From the NCBI GenBank assembly GCA_900766135.1, contig CAAFUF010000016.1, forward strand, positions 62,001 to 126,000: DNA of 64,000 nt, written 5' to 3'. This document shows, in pieces, positions 17,064 through 24,788 of the stretch. The translations under genes and the position numbers were made by a program. Position 1 is the stretch's first letter; each line of letters starts with the position of its first letter. Under the pieces are notes generated by a model that had not been told where the DNA came from, ran no database searches, and worked only from the letters and a program-made list of their open reading frames with translations. This stretch comes from Paenibacillaceae bacterium. GTDB lineage: Bacteria > Bacillota > Bacilli > Paenibacillales > Paenibacillaceae.

Positions 17064-17876
17064 GTGAGAACATGGAAGCGAATGCCGCAAAATTTGATCG
17101 CCGTGCTGTTGGGGCTGGTGATGGTGTTCCCGATTTACCTGCTCGTGATCAGCTCCTTGCGGTCGGAGGAGAATGTGCTCGACGTGACGTGGGTTCCCAT
17201 GGAACTGGCCTGGAGCAATTTTGCCGAAGCGATCCAAACGACGCATTTGCTGCGTTCGATCGGCAATTCGCTGATCGTCAGCATTACCGTCACCGTCGTC
17301 GCCATGCTGTTTCACGCGATGTCGGGATACGCCCTGGCCCGTTTGCGTTTTCCCGGGCGCAAGTACATTTTTGCCTGGATGTTGAGCACGCTGATGGTGC
17401 CGTTTGCAGTGATTACGATCCCGCTGTACCTGATTACGAAAAGTTTCGGCATGCTGGATTCATATGCCGGACTGATCATACCGTCGATATTTAACGCTTA
17501 CGGGATTTTCCTGTTCCGGCAGTTTTACCGCGATTTTCCGAAAGAGCTGGAGGAAGCAGCTTATATCGAAGGCTTGTCGGTGGCCGGAACGTTTTTCCGG
17601 ATCGCGTTGCCGCTGTCGCGTTCGATCATTATTCCGCTGACGATCGGGTTTTTCGTCGCCAACTGGAACGCATATTTGTGGCCGCTGATTATTACGCAGC
17701 GCGAATCGCTGTGGGTGGTGCAGCAGCAGCTCGCAAACCTCGTCGGCGGCGGGTATTACACGCCGTGGAACGTGGTGCTGGCCGCCGCGGTGATCGCCGC
17801 GCTGCCGACGCTGCTGTTGTTCTTTGTGGCGCAGCGCTACCTCGTCGAAGGCATCAAAATGACCGGCATCAAGTAA
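17064..17876 (+). CDS. Sugar ABC transporter permease, MalG/UgpE type
   Basis: This 270-residue partner permease has the coupling loop LEEAAYIEGLSVAG followed by RIALPLSR, and the C-terminal VEGIKMTGIK typical of this group. AAGGAGG precedes the GTG start by 8 bases. It ends the second transporter. Immediately after its stop comes a run of 169-bp elements. Confidence 0.92.
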   Translation: MRTWKRMPQNLIAVLLGLVMVFPIYLLVISSLRSEENVLDVTWVPMELAWSNFAEAIQTTHLLRSIGNSLIVSITVTVVAMLFHAMSGYALARLRFPGRKYIFAWMLSTLMVPFAVITIPLYLITKSFGMLDSYAGLIIPSIFNAYGIFLFRQFYRDFPKELEEAAYIEGLSVAGTFFRIALPLSRSIIIPLTIGFFVANWNAYLWPLIITQRESLWVVQQQLANLVGGGYYTPWNVVLAAAVIAALPTLLLFFVAQRYLVEGIKMTGIK

Positions 17877-17880
17877 GGAA

Positions 17881-18049
17881 GTTCAAAAATCCGGCTTTTG
17901 ATCACGAAGCGGTTTCGTGGGAGAGGAATCGGCATCGAATCTTGGGCTCACCCGGGCCTTCCGCTGCTCACGTAGGTTTCCCTACGCTGCGCTGCTCAGT
18001 CCCTAGGTTCGTCCAACCTTCTCGGTGCTGAAAACCCGGATTTTTGAAC
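17881..18049 (+). repeat. 169-bp element, full copy
   Basis: This copy runs from GTTCAAAAATCCGG to CCGGATTTTTGAAC and is exactly 169 bp. The ends pair as an inverted repeat. Inside are the perfect hairpins CACGAA/TTCGTG and CGTAGG-TTTC-CCTACG. It begins 4 bp after the permease stop codon. Confidence 0.9.
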
Positions 18050-18065
18050 CTTGATTGAAATAGAA

Positions 18066-18234
18066 ATTCCAAAATCCGGCTTTTGATCACGAAGCGGTTT
18101 CGTGGGGGAGGAATCGGCATCGAATCTTGGGCTCACCCGGGCCTTCCGCGGCTCACGTAGGTTTCCCTACGCTGCGCTGCTCAGTCCCTAGGTTCGTCCA
18201 ACCTTCTCGGTGCTGAAAACCCGGATTTTTGAAC
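18066..18234 (+). repeat. 169-bp element, second tandem copy
   Basis: This second copy is nearly identical to the one at 17881 and again 169 bp long. Its left end is slightly changed to ATTCCAAAATCCGG. A 16-bp link ending in TTGATTGAAATAGAA separates the two. Confidence 0.9.
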
Positions 18235-18249
18235 CTCGATTGAAAGGAA

Positions 18250-18314
18250 GTTCAAAAATCCGACTTTTGATCACGAAGCGGTTTCGTGAGAGAGGAATCG
18301 GCATCGAATCTTGG
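18250..18314 (+). repeat. 169-bp element, truncated third copy
   Basis: This truncated copy starts with GTTCAAAAATCCG, keeps the CACGAA/TTCGTG hairpin and GGCATCGAATCTTGG, then diverges near 18315. The right half is missing. Confidence 0.85.
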
Positions 18315-18337
18315 AACGTTGGGGGCGACGGAAGGGA

Positions 18338-18528
18338 GAAAACCTGCAAAAATGCAGGTTTTCCAAGCCCAAGCCTGATTTTTTTAGAAATTCCTGCAAA
18401 AATACAGGCTTTTCCGATGATCTATCGGGTTTTGCCCCCTACGCCTTAAAAAAACTGTATTCTTGCAGGTTTTGGAGGCGAAACGCGCCGTTCTGGTGAA
18501 AAAAACTGCATTTTTGCAGGTTTTCACC
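18338..18528. repeat. Four-box intergenic array B
   Basis: Four near-palindromic boxes share the stem words CCTGCA and TGCAGG with 4-base loops. Loop centres are at about 18350, 18400, 18461 and 18512, spaced 50, 61 and 51 bp. The first is a perfect 11-bp stem around AAAA (18338-18363). Small differences suggest the first two boxes point one way and the last two the other. The array lies in the 766-bp gap before the SIS gene; nothing else is seen in that gap apart from the 169-bp elements. Confidence 0.85.
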
Positions 18529-18642
18529 AAGCATCCATAGATTAAGGAACGTTAGGACTCAATACGGGAAACGGCGCTGAGCCCAATTTAAACATCAGAA
18601 ATTTGATTCTTATTTCGGATAGACGAAAGGAGCAGAGAAAAC

Positions 18643-19254
18643 ATGATTGACCAATGGGTGCGGGAGGCGCTGGAGAACGAAGCCCATGCGCTGTATCTGA
18701 CCAGCCAAAACGTCAGCGAAGAATATGTGAAGGCCGTCGAAATGCTGAAAGACTGCACGGGCAAGGTCGTCGTCACGGGCATCGGCAAGTCGGGCCACAT
18801 CGGCAAGAAAATCGCGGCTTCCTTATCCAGTACGGGCACGCCGGCGTTTTTCGTCCACTCCGCCGAAGCGGTGCACGGCGACAGCGGCATGATCGAGAAG
18901 AAAGACGTGGTGATCCTGCTGTCCAATAGCGGCGAAACGGCCGAAGTGTTGAACGTGCTCGGCATCATCGAAAAAATCGGCTCGCCTTGCATCGCCATCA
19001 CCAAAAACCAAAATTCCACGCTAGGCCGCCGTTGTAACGCCGTATTGTCCTACAACTACGAGCGGGAAGCCGATCATCTCGGACTGGCGCCGACCACGAG
19101 CGCCCTCCTGCAACTGGCCGTCGGCGACGCTTTGGTCGTTACGTTATGCAAAGTGAAAGGCTTCACCCAGGAAAGTTTCCATCTGTTTCACCCCGGAGGC
19201 AGCTTGGGCGACCAACTGTCCCGGAAAAACACCGGTTCGGACGTCCATTCGTAA
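18643..19254 (+). CDS. D-arabinose-5-phosphate-isomerase-like SIS protein
   Basis: This 203-residue protein is a single SIS domain. It has the full signature of the KpsF/GutQ/KdsD isomerases: GIGKSGHIGKKIAASLSST, AEAVHGDSGMI, LLSNSGETAEVL, LAPTTSALLQLAVGDAL and LFHPGGSLGDQL. His183 of the HPGG motif matches the catalytic histidine of KdsD. The CBS pair found in KdsD is absent. Such enzymes interconvert D-arabinose 5-phosphate and D-ribulose 5-phosphate. A Gram-positive bacterium is not expected to make KDO, so a catabolic role is likely. The next gene, a ribokinase-family kinase, begins 14 bp later and could supply D-arabinose 5-phosphate. AAAGGAG precedes the ATG. Confidence 0.8.
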   Translation: MIDQWVREALENEAHALYLTSQNVSEEYVKAVEMLKDCTGKVVVTGIGKSGHIGKKIAASLSSTGTPAFFVHSAEAVHGDSGMIEKKDVVILLSNSGETAEVLNVLGIIEKIGSPCIAITKNQNSTLGRRCNAVLSYNYEREADHLGLAPTTSALLQLAVGDALVVTLCKVKGFTQESFHLFHPGGSLGDQLSRKNTGSDVHS

Positions 19255-19268
19255 GGAGGAGCGCAGGC

Positions 19269-20186
19269 ATGGGCATTATGGTGATCGGCAGCTTCATGAT
19301 GGACCTCGTCATCGGAGCCAATCGGGCTCCGGAAGGCGGGGAAACGATTATCGGCAACAGCTTCGACCGGTTCCCGGGGGGCAAAGGAGCCAACCAGGCG
19401 GTAGCGGCCGCCCGGCTCGGGGCTTCGGTAGCGATGGCGGGCAAGCTCGGCAACGACCCGTTCGGCGAAGAAATGAGAGCGGTGCTGGAGCATGAGGGGA
19501 TTGATGTCGGCCATATCCTGACCGATGCGCATGCCCCGACCGGCGTCGGTTCGATCGTGCTGGAAAGCAACGGACAAAACCGCATTATCGTCGTTCCCGG
19601 AGCCAACCTCCAGTTTACGCCGGAGGAAACTCGGGAGCTGGAGCCGCTCATTCGAAATGCACAAATGCTCGTGATGCAGCTGGAAATGGAGATTTCCGTC
19701 ATTGAGCAGGCCGCGGAGCTGGCTCGGAAGTATGGCGTGCCTTGCATCCTGAATCCGGCCCCGGCGCGGACGTTAAGCGACGAACTGCTGCGCAAGGTAA
19801 CGTATTTGACGCCAAACGAAAGCGAGCTGGCTCTGCTAACGGGCGTACCAGCCGATTCGCTCGATAACGTCCGGCGGGGCGCGCGGATGCTGCTGGACCG
19901 CGGAGTAGGCTACGTCATCGTGACGCTGGCGGAAAAAGGCGCGTTGATCGCCGGCCGGGACGGCTTTACGAGCGTGGAAGGCTTTCCGGTGAAGCCGGTC
20001 GATACGGTGGCGGCCGGCGACTCGTTTAACGGAGCCCTGGCCGCCCGACTGCTTCGCGGCGCTTCGGTTCCGGAAGCCGTACGGTTCGCCAACGCGGTCG
20101 GCGCGTTGACCGTAACCCGGCGGGGAGCGATTCCTTCGCTGCCCCGGCGCGAGGAAGTGGAGGCTTTTCTCAAGAGCAGAACCTAG
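19269..20186 (+). CDS. rbsK: Ribokinase-family (PfkB) sugar kinase
   Basis: This 305-residue PfkB kinase has the ribokinase sugar-binding motif PGGKGANQAVAAARLGA, NPAPA and the catalytic/anion-hole motif DTVAAGDSFNGAL (Asp251). ATG 19269 follows AAGGAGGAGC. Ribokinases phosphorylate C5 of D-ribose and some accept related pentoses and hexoses. In this operon, directly after an arabinose-5-phosphate-isomerase-like gene and near DUF2961 and DUF4185 genes, D-arabinose is a plausible natural substrate. This would need biochemical proof; plain ribose use is the alternative. Confidence 0.85.
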   Translation: MGIMVIGSFMMDLVIGANRAPEGGETIIGNSFDRFPGGKGANQAVAAARLGASVAMAGKLGNDPFGEEMRAVLEHEGIDVGHILTDAHAPTGVGSIVLESNGQNRIIVVPGANLQFTPEETRELEPLIRNAQMLVMQLEMEISVIEQAAELARKYGVPCILNPAPARTLSDELLRKVTYLTPNESELALLTGVPADSLDNVRRGARMLLDRGVGYVIVTLAEKGALIAGRDGFTSVEGFPVKPVDTVAAGDSFNGALAARLLRGASVPEAVRFANAVGALTVTRRGAIPSLPRREEVEAFLKSRT

Positions 20187-20240
20187 CAACTTGCGTAGCC
20201 GAATTCGGCTGACCAAACCTATAAAGGCAGGGATCACAAC

Positions 20241-21350
20241 ATGGAGATCGTGCAAAATTTGTCAAACCTCTCCCGCAGGCGCCAAGGCAAAAGCAAGCGG
20301 GCGTCCAGTTACGACCGTTCGGGAGGCAATAAGGATTACTTCAGCATCAAACCGGGGGACAACGCCGAAATTTGCCGGATTCCCGGCGCGGGTTGCATCA
20401 AGCATATCTGGATGACGATGGCGACCGATGCTCCGGCGGAGGAAACGTTCCTGCCGCGCAAAATCGTGCTGCGCATGTATTGGGACGGCGAAAACGAACC
20501 CAGCGTGGAAGCGCCGATCGGCGATTTTTTCGGCCTCGGCCACGGGATTACGAGAAATTATACCTCCGCTTGCCTGATGATGAGCCCGGAGGACGGCAAG
20601 GCGTTCGTCAGCTATTTTCCGATGCCGTTCGCTTCCGGCGCGCGGATCACCGTGGAAAGCGAAGCGGAGCAGACGATCAAGTTTTATTTTTACGTCGATT
20701 ACGAAGAGTACGATAGTTTACCGGCAGATGAATTGCGTTTTCATGCCAAATGGCATCGCGAATGCCCGACGGAAGGGATCCCCGACAAGGGCGTTGATAA
20801 CGCGTTTTTTGAATTCGGCGGCAAAAACACGACCGGGGACGGCAACTACGTCATTCTGGAAGCGCAGGGCAAAGGCCATTACGTCGGATGCAATTTGAAC
20901 ATCCACAACCTGCGGGAGACGCGGGAATGGAACTGGTACGGCGAAGGCGACGACATGATCTTTATCGACGGCGAGCCGTGGCCGCCTTCCCTGCACGGAA
21001 CGGGTACCGAAGATTACTTCAATACGTCCTGGTGCCCGCAGCAGGAAGTCTGCACGCCGTACCACGGCATCATCCTTGGCGGAGGACCCAACTGGAGCGG
21101 GAAAATCTCCGTGTACCGCTACCATATTCAAGACCCGGTCATGTTCGACGAAAGCATCAAAGTGACGATCGAGCACGGGCACAACAACCACCGCAGCGAC
21201 GATCTCTCGTCCACGGCCTATTGGTACCAGTCCGAGCCGCATTTGCCTTTTGCGCCTTTACCGAAGGTGAAAGACCGCATGCCGTTGCCGGACATCCTGC
21301 CGTTCGACGAGGAATCGAACCGACAGCAATTTGCGCACCCAAATCCGTAA
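20241..21350 (+). CDS. Second DUF2961 family (GH172-like) furanosidase
   Basis: This 369-residue DUF2961 protein lacks a signal peptide. Landmarks are PGAGCIKHIWMTM, LRMYWDGENEPSVEAPIGDF, GKGHYVGCNLNIHN and GTGTEDYFNTSW with Glu257 at the position equivalent to Glu254 of the paralogue at 6667. The two copies differ clearly in the segment after GTGTEDYF, so they may favour different linkages or chain positions. It lies 54 bp after the kinase gene and ends at a strong terminator, closing the isomerase-kinase-furanosidase operon. The ribosome site (AAAGGCAGGG) is weaker than its neighbours. Confidence 0.85.
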   Translation: MEIVQNLSNLSRRRQGKSKRASSYDRSGGNKDYFSIKPGDNAEICRIPGAGCIKHIWMTMATDAPAEETFLPRKIVLRMYWDGENEPSVEAPIGDFFGLGHGITRNYTSACLMMSPEDGKAFVSYFPMPFASGARITVESEAEQTIKFYFYVDYEEYDSLPADELRFHAKWHRECPTEGIPDKGVDNAFFEFGGKNTTGDGNYVILEAQGKGHYVGCNLNIHNLRETREWNWYGEGDDMIFIDGEPWPPSLHGTGTEDYFNTSWCPQQEVCTPYHGIILGGGPNWSGKISVYRYHIQDPVMFDESIKVTIEHGHNNHRSDDLSSTAYWYQSEPHLPFAPLPKVKDRMPLPDILPFDEESNRQQFAHPNP

Positions 21351-21354
21351 GCGC

Positions 21355-21385
21355 AGCGGCCATCCTTCAGGATGGCCGCTTGTTT
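21355..21385 (+). terminator. Intrinsic terminator after the second DUF2961 gene
   Basis: AGCGGCCATCC and GGATGGCCGCT form a perfect 11-bp stem around TTCA, followed by TGTTT. It begins 5 bp after the stop codon. Confidence 0.85.
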
Positions 21386-21473
21386 GCGCAACCCGTCGAT
21401 TGATTCGGGTGGGGGTTCTATTCTAAAATAGGGTATAGATGATGATAGCGATTTCATAGAATGGGATGATCAT

Positions 21474-22508
21474 TTGGCGACAATTTACGATATCGCGAAG
21501 AAACTGGGCATCTCCCCGTCTACCGTTTCCCGCGCCTTGTCCGGCCGCGGATACTGCAAGGAAGAAACCCGGAAGCGGATCATACAGGCGGCGGAGGAAT
21601 TGGATTACGCCCCCGACCAATCGGCCAAAATGCTGAAAACGCGGGTGTCGAACAAAGTTCTGTTTACGGTTCCGGATATGTGCAATCCTTTTTATTTCGA
21701 TATGATCCAGGGCATCAACGATGTGCTGGACCCGTACGGATATTTGCTGATCCTGATGGACACGAAAAACCGGCTCGACGAAGAGAAACGGGCGATCCAA
21801 TTGCTGCGGGAAAAATACGCCGACGGCATGATCATGGTTTCCTTTGATTTTTGCGAGGAGAATATCGGTTTGCTGAACCGTCTCCATGCGCCGGTCGTGT
21901 TGACGAACCAATACGTTTCGCCCGTCGGAAAAGACCGTTTCCATTACGTCTGGGTCGATACGCAGCTGGGGATCAAAGACGTGGTGCGCCACTTTGCGAG
22001 TCAAGGCATCCGCCGCATCGGGTACGTTGGCGGCCGTTTGCAGGAGCAAACCGGCCGGGAACGCTACGAAGGCTACCGTGAGGGCCTACGGGAGGCGGGG
22101 CTTCCGCTGTGCGCCGATTGGATTCGGGAAAGCGACTATACGGAGCAAGGCGGTTATTTGGCCGGCCTGTCCTTGCTGAACGGCAGCCATCCGCTTCCGG
22201 AGGCCGTTGCCTGCGCCAACGACCTGATGGCCTACGGCTTCTTGCGCGCCTGCGAAGAGAAACGGATTCGCGTCCCTGAAGACCTGCTGCTCGCCGGGAT
22301 GGATAATTTAGGTCTCTCATCCCGCATTCATCCCAAGCTGACCTCGGTTTCCCTCCAAGCAGAGGAAATCGGGCGGACGGCGGCGCAAATGCTGGTTCAA
22401 CGCATGCATGGGGACCAACGGCCCATCGAAAACGAATATTTGCGTCCCGAACTAGTCGTTCGTGAATCGAGCGTAAAGCCGACTGGCTCCGGGAAGCGAG
22501 AAACCTGA
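21474..22508 (+). CDS. LacI-family transcriptional regulator
   Basis: This 344-residue regulator has an N-terminal helix-turn-helix (TIYDIAKKLGISPSTVSRAL), the hinge-region sequence YAPDQSAKMLKTR, and a periplasmic-binding-protein-like effector domain (PVVLTNQYVSP, RIGYVGGRL, EAVACANDLMAYG). The start is TTG at 21474, the only start in frame before the helix-turn-helix, with a weak site ATGGGATGATC upstream. It follows the second DUF2961 gene, so it probably represses part of this sugar locus and is released by a pentose or its phosphate. A possible promoter (TTGATT, 18 bp, TAAAAT) lies around 21400-21430. Confidence 0.88.
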   Translation: MATIYDIAKKLGISPSTVSRALSGRGYCKEETRKRIIQAAEELDYAPDQSAKMLKTRVSNKVLFTVPDMCNPFYFDMIQGINDVLDPYGYLLILMDTKNRLDEEKRAIQLLREKYADGMIMVSFDFCEENIGLLNRLHAPVVLTNQYVSPVGKDRFHYVWVDTQLGIKDVVRHFASQGIRRIGYVGGRLQEQTGRERYEGYREGLREAGLPLCADWIRESDYTEQGGYLAGLSLLNGSHPLPEAVACANDLMAYGFLRACEEKRIRVPEDLLLAGMDNLGLSSRIHPKLTSVSLQAEEIGRTAAQMLVQRMHGDQRPIENEYLRPELVVRESSVKPTGSGKRET

Positions 22509-22510
22509 TA

Positions 22511-22706
22511 TAACGGAAAAAAAGTCCGCTATTTCGGCCATTTTACTTCATTAGCCGGAAATAGCGGACTTTTTGGGCTTTATTTGACGGCAATACGTCC
22601 ATTAAGCGGGGATTATGACGCCTGGCCACCCCAATAACGCCACAAAATGGCGCTATTTCGCGGTACGATCAATGATTGGTCAAGATAGCGCCCTAATTTA
22701 CCGCTA
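22511..22706. repeat. Four-box intergenic array C
   Basis: Four 25-bp boxes occur at 22511-22535 (+), 22558-22582 (inverted), 22635-22659 (+) and 22682-22706 (inverted). They share the ends TAACGG or TAACGCC and CGCTATTTC. Centres are 47, 77 and 47 bp apart. Here the orientation alternates, unlike arrays A and E. The first pair also forms the terminator listed separately. The gap lies between two convergent genes. Confidence 0.75.
22519..22574. terminator. Bidirectional terminator within array C
   Basis: AAAAAGTCCGCTATTTC plus GGC pairs with GCC plus GAAATAGCGGACTTTTT, leaving one bulged G and a 15-base loop. A-run on the left and T-run on the right make it able to work for both the LacI gene (+) and the sulfatase gene (-). 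Confidence 0.85.
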
Positions 22707-22715
22707 TCCCGCAGC

Positions 22716-24731
22716 CTACTCTCGTCCTCGCCGCCCCGCCCCTTGATCCTCCTTGCGGAAGTCCGCAATCAAATCGGATGCGATCACTTCGTCCGAGATA
22801 CGCAGGCGTTTCATCGCTTCCTCATGGGGAGCGCGGCACGGCTCGATCTCCGTCGGCTCCCGGCTGTCCAGATCGTAGCAGCTGCCATTTTCAAACAGGT
22901 TGTCGGGTGAAGAGATGTAATACAGCTTGCCGTCCGTAAACGCTCCCGAGCGCAGGACGACGAGGCGATCCTCCGGGCTGCCGGCAAACAAATTGTTGCC
23001 CATCATGTAATAGGGATCCGAGGAGATCCCCAGCAAATGCAGCAAAGACGGGGCCATATCGAGCTGGCCGGCAGGATCCTTGTAGACGCCGGCCTGCTTG
23101 CCGTCCGGCAGATGAATGAGCAACGGCACCTGATTCAGGATCTGGTGCATATCGAGATCGCTCAGCGTTTTGCCAAGGAACTTTTCGTAATACGTCTTAT
23201 CCGTGACCGAATTGTCGTGATCGCCGTAGAAATACAGAATGGTGTTGTCCCACAGCCCCTCGCGCTTTAACCCTTCGACCAGATCTCCCAGCGCCGCGTC
23301 CACATAATGCACGGCCTGCAAATAATCGCCGAGGATGGTGCCTTTAAACTCGCCGGTATCCAGCTCTTGTACGGAGGCCGGCAGCGTATACGGATGATGG
23401 CTGGATAATGTGATCAGGAAAGAGTAGAAGGGCTGTTTCTCTTGAGCCATCACTTCTAATGACTGCCGGAAAAAGGATTTGTCCCCCAGCGACCAGCCCA
23501 GGGGCTCGTCCAGCTGGAAGTCTTTTTTGCTGTAAAATCGGTCGTAGCCCATCGCTTGGTACATATTGTTGCGGTTCCAGAAGCTGCCTTCGTAGGCATG
23601 AAAAGCATAGGCGGTATATCCGGCCTGCGTCTTCAGGATCTGCGGCATCACGTCGAACGTATGGTTCGGGTAACGCACCGCAACCGAACCTGTTGGCAGA
23701 GGATGTAGCGAGCTGTTCGAGGAAAAGTCCGCATCCGAGGTTCGCCCCTGACCCGTTTGGTGGTAGTAGTTCGAGAAGTATAGGCTTTCGTCCATCAGCT
23801 TGTTAAAATTCGGCGTGATTTCTTGGCCGCCGATCGATTTGCCGATCATGAAATTCATGAATGCCTCAGCCTGGATAACGATGACATTGCTTCCGGCATA
23901 CGCTCCATACAGGTCATTATCCGCTTGGCGGCGCTGTTTGGCTTTGTCGAACCACTGCCGGATCTCGTCCTTCTCCTCGGCGCTGACCGTTTGGCCCCCT
24001 CCGAGATGCTCCTTGAGGTAGCGGCTGGCGTCATAGTAATGGAAGCCAAGCAAGCCGGTCACGTTGTATAAGGAGACGTTCCACCAGTTGTTCTCGAACA
24101 GTCCCACCGCCCAGGTTTGGGTGTAGAAACGGATCGGCCCCATCGTTAAAGCAAAGCCAAGCAGAAATACGCTGATCCCGGTGAACAGTCGCCCGAATCG
24201 GCGCCCGCCGCTTCTCCGGTTTGCCGAGCCGAAGCTAACGGGGGAGAAGGAACCGCTCCCCATGCCGGAGTATGCGGAAGATCGGCTGCCGCTACCGCGG
24301 GTGAGTCGCAGCCCCAATTTCACCGCGGTCCAGGCGGCCCAATCGGCGATCAGCCACAGATCGGCGGGGTGGATCAACTCTCGGATGCTGCCGCCGAGCT
24401 CCCCGACTTGACCGGCTTGCAGCAGCACGGGCACCGTCAGAAAATCGCCGAAATACCGGTAATAGACCAAATCGGCGAAGATCAACGCCGTGAGCAGCAC
24501 GTTCAGCACGCCTAAGGCGATCCCTCTTCCGCGCGGCGGCAGCCATAAGGTCCAGAACGATACCAGCATGACGGAACCGATGGCGATCAGATCGTCCAGC
24601 AGGTTCATGTCGATATAGCGGGCGTGCAGGTTACTATGCAGAATGACAAGTTTCATGAAAATTGCGGCAACAAACAAAATATAGACGAAATGGCGGCCGC
24701 GAAAGCCGCGATTCGACGTCAAACGAAGCAT
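22716..24731 (-). CDS. LTA-synthase-family sulfatase
   Basis: This 671-residue protein has four to five N-terminal membrane segments, then an extracellular sulfatase-fold domain. The nucleophile threonine lies in QTGQGRTSDAD (Thr331), matching the LtaS catalytic threonine. Other metal-site motifs are present: VIVIQAEAFMNF near residue 270, YFYGDHDNSVTD and a late HHPYTLP. Enzymes of this family transfer glycerophosphate from phosphatidylglycerol to teichoic acid or act as primases. A Ser/Gly/Arg-rich cytoplasmic stretch of about 35 residues interrupts the membrane region and is unusual. Which LTA paralogue it is cannot be told from this window. Confidence 0.88.
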   Translation of the reverse strand: MLRLTSNRGFRGRHFVYILFVAAIFMKLVILHSNLHARYIDMNLLDDLIAIGSVMLVSFWTLWLPPRGRGIALGVLNVLLTALIFADLVYYRYFGDFLTVPVLLQAGQVGELGGSIRELIHPADLWLIADWAAWTAVKLGLRLTRGSGSRSSAYSGMGSGSFSPVSFGSANRRSGGRRFGRLFTGISVFLLGFALTMGPIRFYTQTWAVGLFENNWWNVSLYNVTGLLGFHYYDASRYLKEHLGGGQTVSAEEKDEIRQWFDKAKQRRQADNDLYGAYAGSNVIVIQAEAFMNFMIGKSIGGQEITPNFNKLMDESLYFSNYYHQTGQGRTSDADFSSNSSLHPLPTGSVAVRYPNHTFDVMPQILKTQAGYTAYAFHAYEGSFWNRNNMYQAMGYDRFYSKKDFQLDEPLGWSLGDKSFFRQSLEVMAQEKQPFYSFLITLSSHHPYTLPASVQELDTGEFKGTILGDYLQAVHYVDAALGDLVEGLKREGLWDNTILYFYGDHDNSVTDKTYYEKFLGKTLSDLDMHQILNQVPLLIHLPDGKQAGVYKDPAGQLDMAPSLLHLLGISSDPYYMMGNNLFAGSPEDRLVVLRSGAFTDGKLYYISSPDNLFENGSCYDLDSREPTEIEPCRAPHEEAMKRLRISDEVIASDLIADFRKEDQGAGRRGRE

Positions 24732-24788
24732 GACGGATCGTCAGTCCTTTCCTTGCAAGTGTAAAAAGGGAGAACCCTCCCCCCACGG

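Noticed and set aside
17881..18314. Insertion sequence
   Set aside because: The ends are inverted repeats, but the element is only 169 bp and contains no transposase or remnant of one.
18643..19254. 6-phospho-3-hexuloisomerase or GlmS-like SIS domain
   Set aside because: The HPGG catalytic histidine and the KSGHIGKK and GDSGMI motifs match the arabinose-5-phosphate isomerase group, and no hexulose-phosphate synthase gene is adjacent.
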